Below are positions 24,445-33,548 of a stretch of 64,000 bases of DNA, piece after piece (within the stretch, counting starts at the first letter, position 1; each line of letters begins with the position of its first letter). The notes under the pieces are model-generated. The model worked only from the letters and a program-made list of their open reading frames with translations, had not been told where the DNA came from and ran no database searches. Origin of the DNA: an uncultured Porphyromonadaceae bacterium (GTDB lineage Bacteria; Bacteroidota; Bacteroidia; Bacteroidales; Muribaculaceae); the NCBI GenBank assembly GCA_900540205.1, contig UQER01000017.1, forward strand, positions 1 through 64,000. Direction: 5' to 3'. Position numbers and translations under genes: made by a program.

Positions 24445-26790
24445 ATGAAAAATCCATTCGGTTTCGGAAACTTCGGTTTTCTATTTCTATGCATTCTGAG
24501 CGCGGTGAGCGGATTTGCTGCCGGCGCACAGAATCCGGTTGCCCGCGAGGAAGCTACGGTACGTTCGGGCAATGCACGTTTCACGGTGCTCACGCCTGAA
24601 ATGATACGCATCGAGTATAGCGACAAAGGCCTCTTTGAGGACCGCGCCACATTCGCCATCCAGAACAGAGAGATGGATGTGGTGCCATCTTTTACGCAAA
24701 AGGAGGACAACGATTTCCTGTACATCGAAACCGACCGGATTAAACTCAAATACCGCAAGGGTACGAATCCTGCCACCGACCCCGCTTCGCCTGAAAACCT
24801 TACCATCACCTTGCCGCACAACGGACAGGAGGTGGTGTGGTATCCCGGCAAACCGGACCCTCTGAATCTAAAGGGCACGTGCCGCACGCTTGACGGCAGC
24901 AACGGCGACAACAAACGCGCAGAACTTGAAAACGGGCTGATTTCACGTTCGGGCTGGGCTGTTATCGACGATTCATGGACGTCTACCCGCCCGGACGGCA
25001 GCCGGTCGTTTGCTCTTGAACCAAACGATGAGGTAGGTTTTGAATGGTGGAGCGAGCGGAAAGACCCGCAGGCCCTCGACATGTATTTCATGGGATACGG
25101 CACGGATTACAAAAAGGCGTTGTCCGATTTCACCAAAATCGCAGGGAAAATCCCCCTCCCTCCGGCCTATGTGTTCGGCTACTGGTACAGCCGCTATGCA
25201 TCATATTCCGACGAAGATTACCGCCGGATTATGGCCGAGCTGAAAGGAAACGACATCCCAACAGACGTGCTGATTCTCGACATGGACTGGCACTGGAACG
25301 GCGACAAGGGCTGCGATTCGGAAGGCCGCGGAGGCTGGACCGGATGGTCGTGGAATACAAACCTGCTATCCAATCCTCAGAAGCTGCTGGACGACATTCA
25401 CGCCAACAATCTCCGTGTGTCGCTCAACCTCCATCCTGCCGACGGCGTGAACAGCGTGGAGTCACCCCGCTATTATGAGGCCATGAAATCGGAACTTAAC
25501 GGCAAATACGACACCGACGGCAACATTGCCTGGAGCATCGACTATCCTGACTTCACAAAATCGTTTTTCAGGAACATCATACGCGAGCATGAGCAGGAGG
25601 GTGTTGATTTCTGGTGGCTCGACTGGCAGCAGCATCTCACAAGCCATGCCACTCCCGGTCTGGGCGAGACTTTCTGGTGCAATCATGTTTTCTTCAACGA
25701 CATGAAGAAAAACCGGTCCGAACACCGCCCCGTGATTTTCCACCGTTGGGGAGGGCTCGGCAGTCACCGCTATCAGATCGGATTCTCCGGCGATGCCCTG
25801 ATCAACTTCCCCACACTTGCATTTCAACCCTATTTCACGGCAACGGCATCTAATGTGGGTTACGCCTACTGGGGTCACGACCTCGGCGGCCACGCTTTCA
25901 CTGATGAAAAGATTGTGAACGACCCGGAACTCATGCTCCGCTGGATACAGTTCGGGGTGTTCACCCCCATATTCCGCAGCCACGCCACCAAAGACGACCG
26001 TATTGAACGCCGCATGTGGAAATTCAGCAACTTCCCGCTGATGCGTGAGGCCGTGAAACTCCGCTATGCCCTTTTCCCCTATATCTACACCATGGCCCGC
26101 AAAACCTACGACACAGGCGTGGGGATATGCCGCCCGCTATATTATGAATATCCCGACGATGACGAAGCCTATGCCTACGAGGGGGAATATCTTTTTGGTG
26201 ACAACATTCTTGTGGCTCCCATCACCGAAGCAGCTCAGGATGGCAAAACAAGCCTGAAGGAAATCTGGTTCCCGAAAGGGAAATGGTGGAGCGTTGCCAC
26301 CAACGAAATGATAGAGGGACCATGCGTGCGGACCATGCAATTCTCGGCCGAAGACATCCCCTACTTCTACCGGGCTGGCGCCATGATTCCGCTCAATCCC
26401 CGGTCGGTGAAACGGGTCACCGACAAACCATCACAGATGGTGCTTGATGTAGTGGCAGGTGAAAATGGCGACGACATTCTCTATGAGGACGAAGGTGACA
26501 ACAGCGATTACGCCACACGATATGCAACCACACAGCTGCGGCACCGTGTTGACGGCAAAACGGAAACCTGCGTGATTGGACCCCGCCAGGGCGACGGAAC
26601 AAATCTTGTGGAACGCCGCTCGTGGACAGTTAACCTTCTGAACGCAGCGACTCCGGCAGAGGTGAAGGTCAACGGCAAAATTATCGACCAATCAGGCTGG
26701 GATTACAATGCTGCCGACAGGAAGCTCTCGGTCCGCCTTCCTGAAACCGGCTGCAACACACAGTCAGAAATCATTGTCCGCTATCGTTAA
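24445..26790 (+). CDS. GH31 family alpha-glycosidase, secreted
   Basis: 781 aa. A signal peptide covers residues 1-28 (cleavage near AAGAQN), so the enzyme is exported, probably periplasmic. The order is a GH31 N-terminal beta-sandwich (about 30-215), a (beta/alpha)8 catalytic barrel (about 235-560) and C-terminal beta domains including a DUF5110-like one. The nucleophile motif DFWWLDWQQH puts the nucleophile at D393, and the acid/base lies in FSGDAL (D450). Substrate arginine/His patterns (IFRSHATKDDR) are intact. It would remove terminal alpha-linked glucose, xylose or galactose; which one cannot be told. It stands alone, with no SusC/D next to it. A strong bidirectional terminator follows. 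Confidence 0.93.
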   Translation: MKNPFGFGNFGFLFLCILSAVSGFAAGAQNPVAREEATVRSGNARFTVLTPEMIRIEYSDKGLFEDRATFAIQNREMDVVPSFTQKEDNDFLYIETDRIKLKYRKGTNPATDPASPENLTITLPHNGQEVVWYPGKPDPLNLKGTCRTLDGSNGDNKRAELENGLISRSGWAVIDDSWTSTRPDGSRSFALEPNDEVGFEWWSERKDPQALDMYFMGYGTDYKKALSDFTKIAGKIPLPPAYVFGYWYSRYASYSDEDYRRIMAELKGNDIPTDVLILDMDWHWNGDKGCDSEGRGGWTGWSWNTNLLSNPQKLLDDIHANNLRVSLNLHPADGVNSVESPRYYEAMKSELNGKYDTDGNIAWSIDYPDFTKSFFRNIIREHEQEGVDFWWLDWQQHLTSHATPGLGETFWCNHVFFNDMKKNRSEHRPVIFHRWGGLGSHRYQIGFSGDALINFPTLAFQPYFTATASNVGYAYWGHDLGGHAFTDEKIVNDPELMLRWIQFGVFTPIFRSHATKDDRIERRMWKFSNFPLMREAVKLRYALFPYIYTMARKTYDTGVGICRPLYYEYPDDDEAYAYEGEYLFGDNILVAPITEAAQDGKTSLKEIWFPKGKWWSVATNEMIEGPCVRTMQFSAEDIPYFYRAGAMIPLNPRSVKRVTDKPSQMVLDVVAGENGDDILYEDEGDNSDYATRYATTQLRHRVDGKTETCVIGPRQGDGTNLVERRSWTVNLLNAATPAEVKVNGKIIDQSGWDYNAADRKLSVRLPETGCNTQSEIIVRYR

Positions 26791-26898
26791 AACGACATAC
26801 AAAAAGAATTCTCAGGAAGGCACCGGCAACCATCCGCACCCACCGGAGAATTCCACTCAAAATATTGGTAATTGATTTTAAGGTAAAAAGATCCGTCC

Positions 26899-26936
26899 AA
26901 AACGAGGAGACTGTATCAAACAGGACTCCTCGTTTT
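26899..26936. terminator. Bidirectional terminator between convergent genes
   Basis: AAAACGAGGAG (26899-26909) pairs with CTCCTCGTTTT (26926-26936), with A and T runs on the outer sides. It serves the GH31 gene and the leftward operon ending at 26984. Confidence 0.85.
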
Positions 26937-26983
26937 GTGTAAAGACTGCCACATGCTGCTATAAAGATTTAATGAAGAGGAAG

Positions 26984-27244
26984 CTATTCGCGGTATCGGG
27001 TGGGATTCACACCCAGCATGCGCTGCACGTAGCGGCTGAAATAGGCAGGCGAAGAGAAACGGAACATATCGGAAATCTGAACGAACATCACCTCTCGGTT
27101 ATGACGGTAATCACCGTTTTCAAGCATGTCGAGAAACCGGCTCATGAGCGATGCATTCTGTGCGGACACCCCTTCCTCCCGGTTGATCACCGAATGGAAA
27201 TCAAAAAAATCAAGAATTCCACCACCGGGAACGCGGAAACGCAT
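26984..27244 (-). pseudogene. Internally deleted AraC-family regulator remnant
   Basis: 86 codons. The first part (FDFHSVINREEGVSAQNASL, then MLENGDYRHNREVMF) is the linker that precedes the two helix-turn-helix units in Bacteroidales AraC regulators. It jumps directly to VQISDMFRFSSPAYFSRYVQ, the second HTH unit. The first HTH (about 45 residues) and the N-terminal cupin sensor are missing. This looks like an in-frame internal deletion near 27085 plus a lost 5' part, although a tiny functional regulator cannot be excluded. It lies 12 bp after the esterase gene, in the same direction. Confidence 0.6.
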
Positions 27245-27256
27245 CCTGAGCCATTA

Positions 27257-27928
27257 TCATTGCCGGACGCCGAACATCCATGCAAAGGAGCGTTCAAGGC
27301 GCTGTTGTGCATACTGGTAATGGTTGCCGGGGACGAGTTCAAAACAGGTCTTTACAGAATGGGCTGAAAGATAGTCGACGATACGGACTGTATCCTTCTG
27401 GACACATCGGAACTGAGGCACAGGCGACTGGGCCTCTTTGTCACCTAATAGAAAATAGGCACGCCCGGATCGGGAAGGCACCGGTTGTGAGGTAAGCCAA
27501 TCGGCAAATCCCTCGTACCAGAACGACCCCGAGAGGGAGATTATATCGGTAAACACATCGCACTCCATCCACTGCCACAAAGTGAACAGCCCTGACAGCG
27601 ACACTCCTGCAAGTGTGCGCCTCACATCGGCAGCAATGCCGAGCCGCCGTTCAACTTCCGGAATCACACTCTGCCTTAACAGGGACAGAAACTGTGCGGC
27701 ATCGCCTTTAAAATCAGGAGTTCCTGTCGGGACTCCTTTTGCCTTCCACGGGGTGAGGTCGTTGTTCCAATCCATTCCGGTGATCACCGCAATCGACACG
27801 CCATAGAGAGCAGCCGCATGCTCCATCCATTGGCCCGAGACTGCAGCAGGATAAAGCAGATAGCAAATCCGGTCAGTGCCGCCGGCAACCGCCTTGATAT
27901 CGAGATTATTGATTTTCAGTGTCTGCAT
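27257..27928 (-). CDS. Alpha/beta hydrolase, putative esterase/thioesterase
   Basis: 223 aa, cytoplasmic. A nucleophile elbow GVSLSGLF (Ser near residue 112) and a late His in VPGNHYQYAQQRLERSF complete the pattern of the esterase-D/IroE-like group of alpha/beta hydrolases. It overlaps the GNAT gene by 23 bp in the operon A-domain, GNAT, esterase. It might release or hydrolyse the product of the adenylation enzyme; this is inferred from context only. Confidence 0.78.
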   Translation of the reverse strand: MQTLKINNLDIKAVAGGTDRICYLLYPAAVSGQWMEHAAALYGVSIAVITGMDWNNDLTPWKAKGVPTGTPDFKGDAAQFLSLLRQSVIPEVERRLGIAADVRRTLAGVSLSGLFTLWQWMECDVFTDIISLSGSFWYEGFADWLTSQPVPSRSGRAYFLLGDKEAQSPVPQFRCVQKDTVRIVDYLSAHSVKTCFELVPGNHYQYAQQRLERSFAWMFGVRQ

Positions 27929-28370
27929 ATTTCAATATTCCGGGAAGCTCCTTAAACCCGATACTTTTATATAACGACCGGGCCCCAGGGGTTGTTTCAA
28001 GATATATCTTGTCGCACCCAAGTTGATGCGCCACATCAACGAGGTGCCTGACTATGGCATGCCCTATGCCGCGGGACCGGAATTGCGGCCTCACATAAAT
28101 GTTCATCAGATAGGCACACCGGCCCGAAGGATTGTCGGGCGACGGCAACTCGTCCGACAGGCATATCGCGCCGCAACCGCACTCAATTCCATTCGAGACG
28201 GCCACCACCGCCACATGCGAGCCGTCAGCGACATGCACCTTATAGTACCGGCGGTTGGCCAGAAGCAGCCCGGCGGATGGTGCTATGCCGAACACAGCAC
28301 GAAGCACCTCGTCACGCCAGGCCATCAGTGTGTCTATCTCTCTGAGGGGCAGTATGGAGATTCCTGTCAT
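27906..28370 (-). CDS. GNAT family N-acetyltransferase
   Basis: 154 aa. The acetyl-CoA-binding motif A is visible as YVRPQFRSRGIGHAIVRHLV (about 95-114), followed by the C-terminal YLETTPGARSLYKSIGFKEL typical of GNAT domains. It would acetylate an amine of a small molecule or amino acid. Its ATG overlaps the stop of the adenylation gene (ATGA), so the two are translationally coupled and probably act on the same substrate. Confidence 0.88.
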   Translation of the reverse strand: MTGISILPLREIDTLMAWRDEVLRAVFGIAPSAGLLLANRRYYKVHVADGSHVAVVAVSNGIECGCGAICLSDELPSPDNPSGRCAYLMNIYVRPQFRSRGIGHAIVRHLVDVAHQLGCDKIYLETTPGARSLYKSIGFKELPGILKYADTENQ

Positions 28371-29809
28371 CCGATACCTCCTTCCTTCATAACCACAGGT
28401 AGGGCATGATTATCCACCTTTCCGCGCGGAGTGAGCGGCAGTTGCTCCATCCTGACAAAAAATTCCGGTATCATGAAATCGGCCAACCGGCTCCTGAGAA
28501 AGCTCTTCATATCGCTCAGTTTGCAATATTTATGGGAAGGCACAACATAAGCCGTGAGATATGCCAGCCCGTTTTCATCAGTAAATGCCCGCACCACTCC
28601 ACGCTCCACGCAAGGCGATTCGTTCAGCACATTTTCCACCTCATCCGGCTCAACGCGTTTGCCAAGAATCATTACCTGACGGTCACGGCGGTGCAGGAAT
28701 GCAATGTTGCCGTCGGGCAGCACATATCCGAGGTCGCCGCTGCGGTACATGCGGCGCCCGTCGTGCCACGTTGTAAAATTTGACTGCTCCGGAGGGTTGC
28801 CGAGATAACCACGCGCCACCCCTTTGCCGAATATGCATATCTCACCGGTATCACCATCCGAAACTTCATTGAGGTTCTCTTCGAGAATCCTTACCTCCAC
28901 ACATTTAATGGCTTTACCCACAGGGAATGTTCCGTCGTCGAGCGCCACAGCGTTGTCAATCCTGAAATATGTGGCGCACACGGTTGTCTCGCTCGGACCA
29001 TAAGTGTTGTAAATCATAAAATCATGGCCACGAAGCCAGGTGATGTAACTTTCCCTCACCACATCTCCACCGCTTATGAGTAATCTGAGTTTAGAGGGAT
29101 AACGACGATGCCGATTCATGTCGGCAAGCAGATAAGGGAAACCGCTTATCTCGGTCACACCGTGACGCTCGCAGAAATCCATCAGTTCATCTATACCTCC
29201 GTCCTTCACTTTTTTGGACGGGATTGCAAGCGCAGCTCCATTCAGAAGGGTGGTAAACACCTCTTCTACAAAAATATCGAACGCACAAACCGAAAACTGC
29301 AGCATCACATCGCCCGGAACCACATTGAATTCCGCCTCGAAAGCCTCGGCATAATTCACCACACTCCTGTTCTCCACGGCCACACCCTTTGGGCGTCCGG
29401 TGGTACCGGAAGTATAAAGCACATAGGCCAGACCCTCGGGCGAGGATTTGTCTTCATGACTTATTGGAGTTGCCGGGAGATTATGACAAAAATCATCGGT
29501 AATCACCAGCGATACACCTGCGGTCTGCATCATATAGTCAATACGTTCACGGGGTAATGCCGGTTCGGCCGGCACATAGGCCGCCCCACTTTTCAGCACG
29601 GCAAGCATGGCGGCCACCATCTCAGCACCGTGGCTCATGACAATGCCGACAAATTCAGGCCGCATCAAGGCGAATTTATCAAGTATGGCATCCGCCATCG
29701 CATCAAGTTCCCCATATGTCACGGTGCGGCCATCTTCCGCTATGGCGACGGCATCGGGATTCCGGTCAACCCATACGGCGAACCGGGAATATATCGTATC
29801 GTTAATCAT
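28367..29809 (-). CDS. Stand-alone amino-acid adenylation domain (NRPS-like AMP-binding enzyme)
   Basis: 480 aa, exactly one adenylation domain. LYTSGTTGRPKGVAVEN (A3), FDIFVEEVF (A4), YGPSETTV (A5), YRSGDLG (A7), RRDRQVMILGKRVEPDEVE (A8) and a final PLTPRGKVD with its Lys (A10) are all present. The A4 Asp that holds the alpha-amino group of an amino acid appears kept, so an amino-acid-like substrate is likely. There is no carrier (PCP) or condensation domain in the protein, and none is seen in the operon. It is the first gene of a leftward operon with GNAT and esterase. The acceptor of the activated group is unknown. Confidence 0.9.
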   Translation of the reverse strand: MINDTIYSRFAVWVDRNPDAVAIAEDGRTVTYGELDAMADAILDKFALMRPEFVGIVMSHGAEMVAAMLAVLKSGAAYVPAEPALPRERIDYMMQTAGVSLVITDDFCHNLPATPISHEDKSSPEGLAYVLYTSGTTGRPKGVAVENRSVVNYAEAFEAEFNVVPGDVMLQFSVCAFDIFVEEVFTTLLNGAALAIPSKKVKDGGIDELMDFCERHGVTEISGFPYLLADMNRHRRYPSKLRLLISGGDVVRESYITWLRGHDFMIYNTYGPSETTVCATYFRIDNAVALDDGTFPVGKAIKCVEVRILEENLNEVSDGDTGEICIFGKGVARGYLGNPPEQSNFTTWHDGRRMYRSGDLGYVLPDGNIAFLHRRDRQVMILGKRVEPDEVENVLNESPCVERGVVRAFTDENGLAYLTAYVVPSHKYCKLSDMKSFLRSRLADFMIPEFFVRMEQLPLTPRGKVDNHALPVVMKEGGIG

Positions 29810-29883
29810 ATCCTGATGTGCTTATATATTTGAAAGCACTGCAGGGCATGTTTTGTTCACTTGTTGATGAAACGGCGCCATCC

Positions 29884-30252
29884 TCACGGTTGCACTTCAA
29901 GCAACACGGGATATTCGTTTTTTATCTTTTTTGTCAGTTTGGCCACAACCTCGCAATAACTGTGCCGGACAAGTGATTTCACCATATCATCAGCCAGATT
30001 GCCTCTTAGGTTAAGCTGGTTCCAGTGCCTTTTGTTCCAATGCCATGCCGGCTCGATTTCAGCATAGCGGTCACGCAAGTCGAGTGCATACTCGGGGTTG
30101 CATTTCAGCACAAAATAGTCAGGCCGCTCAAACCCTACGCAGGCAAAAATCTTGCCGCATACGCGCAACACAAGATAATCATCGCCGAACGGCATATCCT
30201 CCGTAACCATCGGCAGCGACAGGCAATAGTCCCTAATCTCTTCAATATTCAT
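29884..30252 (-). CDS. MmcQ/YjbR family protein
   Basis: 122 aa from ATG 30252 (MNIEEIRDYCLSLPMVTEDM), preferred over an ATG four codons upstream because it gives the usual family start. The family pattern DYLVLRVCGKIFACVG, then YFVLKCNPEYALDLRDRY and the WNQLNL signature before the end is complete. These are small proteins with a DNA-binding-like fold and unclear function. A single-gene unit, with an AT-rich divergent gap toward the DUF4890 gene. Confidence 0.88.
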   Translation of the reverse strand: MNIEEIRDYCLSLPMVTEDMPFGDDYLVLRVCGKIFACVGFERPDYFVLKCNPEYALDLRDRYAEIEPAWHWNKRHWNQLNLRGNLADDMVKSLVRHSYCEVVAKLTKKIKNEYPVLLEVQP

Positions 30253-30481
30253 TGTGTGGATCATTTATTTTTATCTACACAAAGATAGAAATCATTCCGG
30301 ATTTTCAATCCGATGTGAGAAAGTTAAATGACGTGCCCCGTTTTTTAATTTAATTTATAATTTTGAATCACAAAGAGTTAAATCGAGGTTAAACACGTAG
30401 GGCACATTTAATTTCGGGTTGTTATTCCTGTCATAGTAAGCGAACGAACGAAAAATATAACATAAAAAAATTGTATCGACT

Positions 30482-31024
30482 ATGAAAAAGAGATTTTTAG
30501 GAATCGCACTTGTAGCCATGTCTCTTGTATCCTTCTCCTGCGTGGCACAGAATACAACCGACAACAACTCTGCAAAAATCGAAAAGGTAAAACGCCAGAA
30601 ATGTGACAAAGCTTCATGCGTAAATCCTTTCGAAGGCCTCAACCTCACCGACGCCCAGAAAACCCAGCTGCAGCAGCTCAACACCAAGCGTATGGAACAG
30701 CGCAAGCAGCAGGCTCAGGCACGCAAGGCCGACAAGCAGCGCAATGATTCCACCCGTATGGAAGCTCGCAAAAATGCCCGCAAGGAATACCTTGAGGAGG
30801 TCAAGGCGATCATTGGCCCGGACCAGTACGTTGTTTTCCTCGAAAACATGTATGTCAACGGTGGCGGCAACCACAACGGCAAAGCTTTCCAGAAAGGACA
30901 GCGCATGGGCAAACACGGCATGGCTCACAATCGTGCTGATAAAGGCAACCGCCGCCACGACGGCAAAAACCGTCAGGCTCAGCGCATGAACAATGCACAG
31001 GTCGCAACCAGCGCCCAGTCATAA
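30482..31024 (+). CDS. Spy/CpxP-like periplasmic protein (DUF4890-like)
   Basis: 180 aa. A signal peptide covers residues 1-22, possibly lipidated at the Cys in SFSCVA. Residues about 52-64 read LNLTDAQKTQLQQL, an LTxxQ motif as in Spy/CpxP-type helical envelope proteins, followed by a long Lys/Arg/Gln-rich helix (about 65-118). The C-terminal about 60 residues are low-complexity, rich in Gly, His, Asn and Arg. Such proteins act as envelope stress or chaperone factors. Single gene with its own terminator. Confidence 0.72.
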   Translation: MKKRFLGIALVAMSLVSFSCVAQNTTDNNSAKIEKVKRQKCDKASCVNPFEGLNLTDAQKTQLQQLNTKRMEQRKQQAQARKADKQRNDSTRMEARKNARKEYLEEVKAIIGPDQYVVFLENMYVNGGGNHNGKAFQKGQRMGKHGMAHNRADKGNRRHDGKNRQAQRMNNAQVATSAQS

Positions 31025-31064
31025 CAGGTTCCCACACATAATATAACAACACTGAGTAATCACT

Positions 31065-31099
31065 ACGGAGTGTCAGAACCGAAAGTTCTGACACTCCGT
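31065..31099. terminator. Bidirectional terminator
   Basis: ACGGAGTGTCAGAAC (31065-31079) pairs perfectly with GTTCTGACACTCCGT (31085-31099), loop CGAAA, then TTTTGTCTT. It lies between convergent genes. Confidence 0.9.
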
Positions 31100-31105
31100 T
31101 TTGTC

Positions 31106-32416
31106 TTATTCCTTCAAGGGTTTGCTGTTGTTCTTCTCAACCTGATCTTTCCGAAATTTCCGCCAGCGATTATTGAAGTTTTTATTGAACTTGTAACGCG
31201 ATATACCGGTCAGTGTCTTCAGCATGCCTAAAGCACGGTTGCCGAAGGTGAAATTCCGGTTCACCTTGGTACGGCCAATCATTCTGTGGTCAGGAACAAC
31301 GTCCAGCCTGATCTGTTCGCGGTCTACGCTGTTCACCCGGTCAATCAGCGCAAGGACTGACGGCTGCAACGGCGGAGCATCCTCCGGTTCATAGATGCCG
31401 ATGGCCGACGTATCGATTTTAAGCTTTTCCCATTTTTTGGCTTCCTTTACCGTGATATATTCCTTGTCGAGCATATAGACCTCGGCATATGTACTGACAA
31501 ACACCGGTTCGTCCACACGGTTGAAGCGGAACATCTCATAACCCCTACCGTTTGATTCTATTGTAAACGCATAGCCGGTCAAGTCAATCGGGCAGACGGT
31601 GTCACCGGCAACATTGCCGTAATTAAACCGTATACGCAGGTTTTCAAAATCCACGTTTTTCCGGAAAAATGCCGACAGCCCCGGCACCCATCGTCGTCCT
31701 GCAGTATCGACCATGACATTGACATCCACAATAACCTTGTCATCACGCTTGGTCCAGATTTCCGACGGGCTATAGCGGCCATGAAGCGTGTCGGTGCCGC
31801 ACTCCAGACCCCTCAGAGCAGACGGCATTTTAGAAACGGGTACCACCCCTATCCAGTCGGACCAGGTAAAATGCTGATTGCTGACATCGCTGACACTGTC
31901 GAGCCCCTGGGCGTTTGTAAACCGGTAGTAAGATTTGCACGTCAGTATTCTTGGCGTGGACCACCCCTTGAACTTGGTATGTCCGTCGGTAGTCAGCATG
32001 TAATCCACCATTTTCTCACGGAAAAGCGAAACGGTGTCGGTATAAGTGGACAACGTGGAATACTCCCGGACATATGCAAGCATGTGGAGCACACGGTGCT
32101 GTCGGGTTTCCACTGTCACTTCCGGCAACTCCGGAATATTTTCCTGCATAAAAATCGTATCGCCGTGAGCCTCTGACACCGAAGTCTCCTCGTAGCCGAG
32201 ATAACGCACCGTAACCGGATAACTTTCCTTCCCGATAAGCGGTAGCCGTCCCCTGTTGTTACTTATGCCTATGGCTTTACCGTGGCGGTCGAATACCGAC
32301 GCGTTCGCCAGCGGCATCCCTGTCACCGCATCAGCCACAACGGCCGTATGTGTCTGCCCCGTCATCCCTGAGAATGAGAGCAAAATCATAACTATTATGA
32401 CAACATACCGCCCCAT
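31106..32416 (-). CDS. Envelope protein with CarboxypepD_reg-like domain
   Basis: 436 aa from ATG 32416 (MGRYVVIIVMILLSF), which gives a clean signal peptide; an ATG six codons upstream is possible. Residues about 22-105 form a carboxypeptidase-regulatory-like beta domain (TGMPLANASVFDRHGKAIGISNNRGRL, then VTVRYLGYEE), as in TonB-dependent receptors and DUF5686-type proteins. The rest (about 110-436) is beta-rich, probably periplasmic or outer-membrane-associated, with a basic C-terminus. The function is unknown. Confidence 0.75.
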   Translation of the reverse strand: MGRYVVIIVMILLSFSGMTGQTHTAVVADAVTGMPLANASVFDRHGKAIGISNNRGRLPLIGKESYPVTVRYLGYEETSVSEAHGDTIFMQENIPELPEVTVETRQHRVLHMLAYVREYSTLSTYTDTVSLFREKMVDYMLTTDGHTKFKGWSTPRILTCKSYYRFTNAQGLDSVSDVSNQHFTWSDWIGVVPVSKMPSALRGLECGTDTLHGRYSPSEIWTKRDDKVIVDVNVMVDTAGRRWVPGLSAFFRKNVDFENLRIRFNYGNVAGDTVCPIDLTGYAFTIESNGRGYEMFRFNRVDEPVFVSTYAEVYMLDKEYITVKEAKKWEKLKIDTSAIGIYEPEDAPPLQPSVLALIDRVNSVDREQIRLDVVPDHRMIGRTKVNRNFTFGNRALGMLKTLTGISRYKFNKNFNNRWRKFRKDQVEKNNSKPLKE

Positions 32417-32461
32417 ACCCGCAAAATCACTCAAATATGATTAACGTCCCTAATGTTACCA

Positions 32462-32683
32462 TTATACGATTTTGCCGTTTTCAATTTCAGATTTAAGAAA
32501 CTGAAAAATATAAACCGCACCCTGATAATATAGACCACATTCCGGATCATTCAGCTTTGTGAACGTAGTGGAAGAATAAAGCTCATCAAGAGCACGGCGA
32601 ATATCCCATCCATATTCCGCCATAAGCATCTCGGCAAGTTCTGCCGCAAGGCATTCGATTTGAAATTGTATGTCTTGTGTCAT
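32462..32683 (-). CDS. Small DUF3791-like protein
   Basis: 73 aa. A two-helix pattern with ELAEMLMAEYGWDIRRALDE and a C-terminal hydrophobic YIFQFLKSEI resembles the DUF3791 protein two genes upstream, though more distant. It overlaps the DUF3990 gene stop by 4 bp. It is probably the third member of a three-gene cassette, perhaps an antitoxin or partner. Confidence 0.6.
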   Translation of the reverse strand: MTQDIQFQIECLAAELAEMLMAEYGWDIRRALDELYSSTTFTKLNDPECGLYYQGAVYIFQFLKSEIENGKIV

Positions 32684-33168
32684 ACTTCGCTATGTTTTAA
32701 TGACTCTACGGCTCTGGAAGTGCCAAAAAAGTATTGTATGGCATGGTCGCCACGAAATCTCAATTCTTCAACCAACGCGGAGGCTGACAAATAACCCATT
32801 ATATAACGACGAATCTGAACGCCAACAGTATCGTCTGCTATAGGGCCTATCACAATATCATAGGGATGAGCCGGCGTTTCAGAGTTATTTTTACGATTCA
32901 TTACAACAAACTCCGCCCATTCCTCTGTATAATCATGGAATATCTTTATATTCAGACCTTTCTTAGCGGCCTCCTCTTCATCAAATTCAAAACATGACAC
33001 AGTAGGTTGACCTTCATTCAGAAAACGGGTTGTGCGGACAGCCATAGCCATTGCTTGGTCAGGATCGGCATTGAGATAGAATCCCTGACCAAAATCCTTA
33101 CCTCGTTTACTCAGTGTAAGGTCAATCTTATCAATGACCATGTTGGAGCCGTGATAAAGTCTCGTCAT
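32680..33168 (-). CDS. DUF3990 protein (ADP-ribosyltransferase-like)
   Basis: 162 aa from ATG 33168 (MTRLYHGSNMVIDKIDL), chosen because it overlaps the upstream stop by 4 bp (ATGA). LYHGSN, then KDFGQGFYLNADPDQAMAMA resembles the R/H-Y-x core of ADP-ribosyltransferase folds, the clan to which DUF3990 belongs. The conserved C-terminal GPIADDTV, then QIRRYIMGYLSASALVEELRF is intact. An enzymatic or toxin role is plausible. The flanking DUF3791 proteins suggest a toxin-antitoxin-like unit. Confidence 0.75.
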   Translation of the reverse strand: MTRLYHGSNMVIDKIDLTLSKRGKDFGQGFYLNADPDQAMAMAVRTTRFLNEGQPTVSCFEFDEEEAAKKGLNIKIFHDYTEEWAEFVVMNRKNNSETPAHPYDIVIGPIADDTVGVQIRRYIMGYLSASALVEELRFRGDHAIQYFFGTSRAVESLKHSEV

Positions 33169-33389
33169 ATCTTGCCTCCTTCCCGTTGGCAAATAATCTG
33201 AAGATCTGAAACGGCATCTTCGATGGAGAGGGTATGTTCGGCAGCGTAGCAATCAAGAAGGAAATCGATACCCGTGAAACGACGCAGATATGCATAGGCT
33301 TGTGAGTTTGAAAGCTGGAACCGCTGTGCAAAAGCTCCGACACACGCCACTACATACTCGATTTTATCACATATTTCTTTCTTGTCCAT
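33165..33389 (-). CDS. DUF3791 family protein
   Basis: 74 aa. The family pattern KIEYVVACVGAFAQRF, then AYAYLRRFTGIDFLLDCY and a closing EDAVSDLQIIC is complete. It is the first gene of the leftward cassette, coupled to the DUF3990 gene by an ATGA overlap. DUF3791 proteins commonly accompany DUF3990, so it is a probable partner or antitoxin. Confidence 0.75.
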   Translation of the reverse strand: MDKKEICDKIEYVVACVGAFAQRFQLSNSQAYAYLRRFTGIDFLLDCYAAEHTLSIEDAVSDLQIICQREGGKI

Positions 33390-33548
33390 AGCTTCACCTT
33401 ATTGCTTAACAAACTCTTTTAACACCAATATCAAGTAATTCCGAGCTCTTTGATGTTAAACGCAAATCTACAAATAAAAACTGAGACCACAATCAAATGT
33501 GAACAATGAACCAACAAAAGTTGATAAAAATGACGCTGGATATAATTA

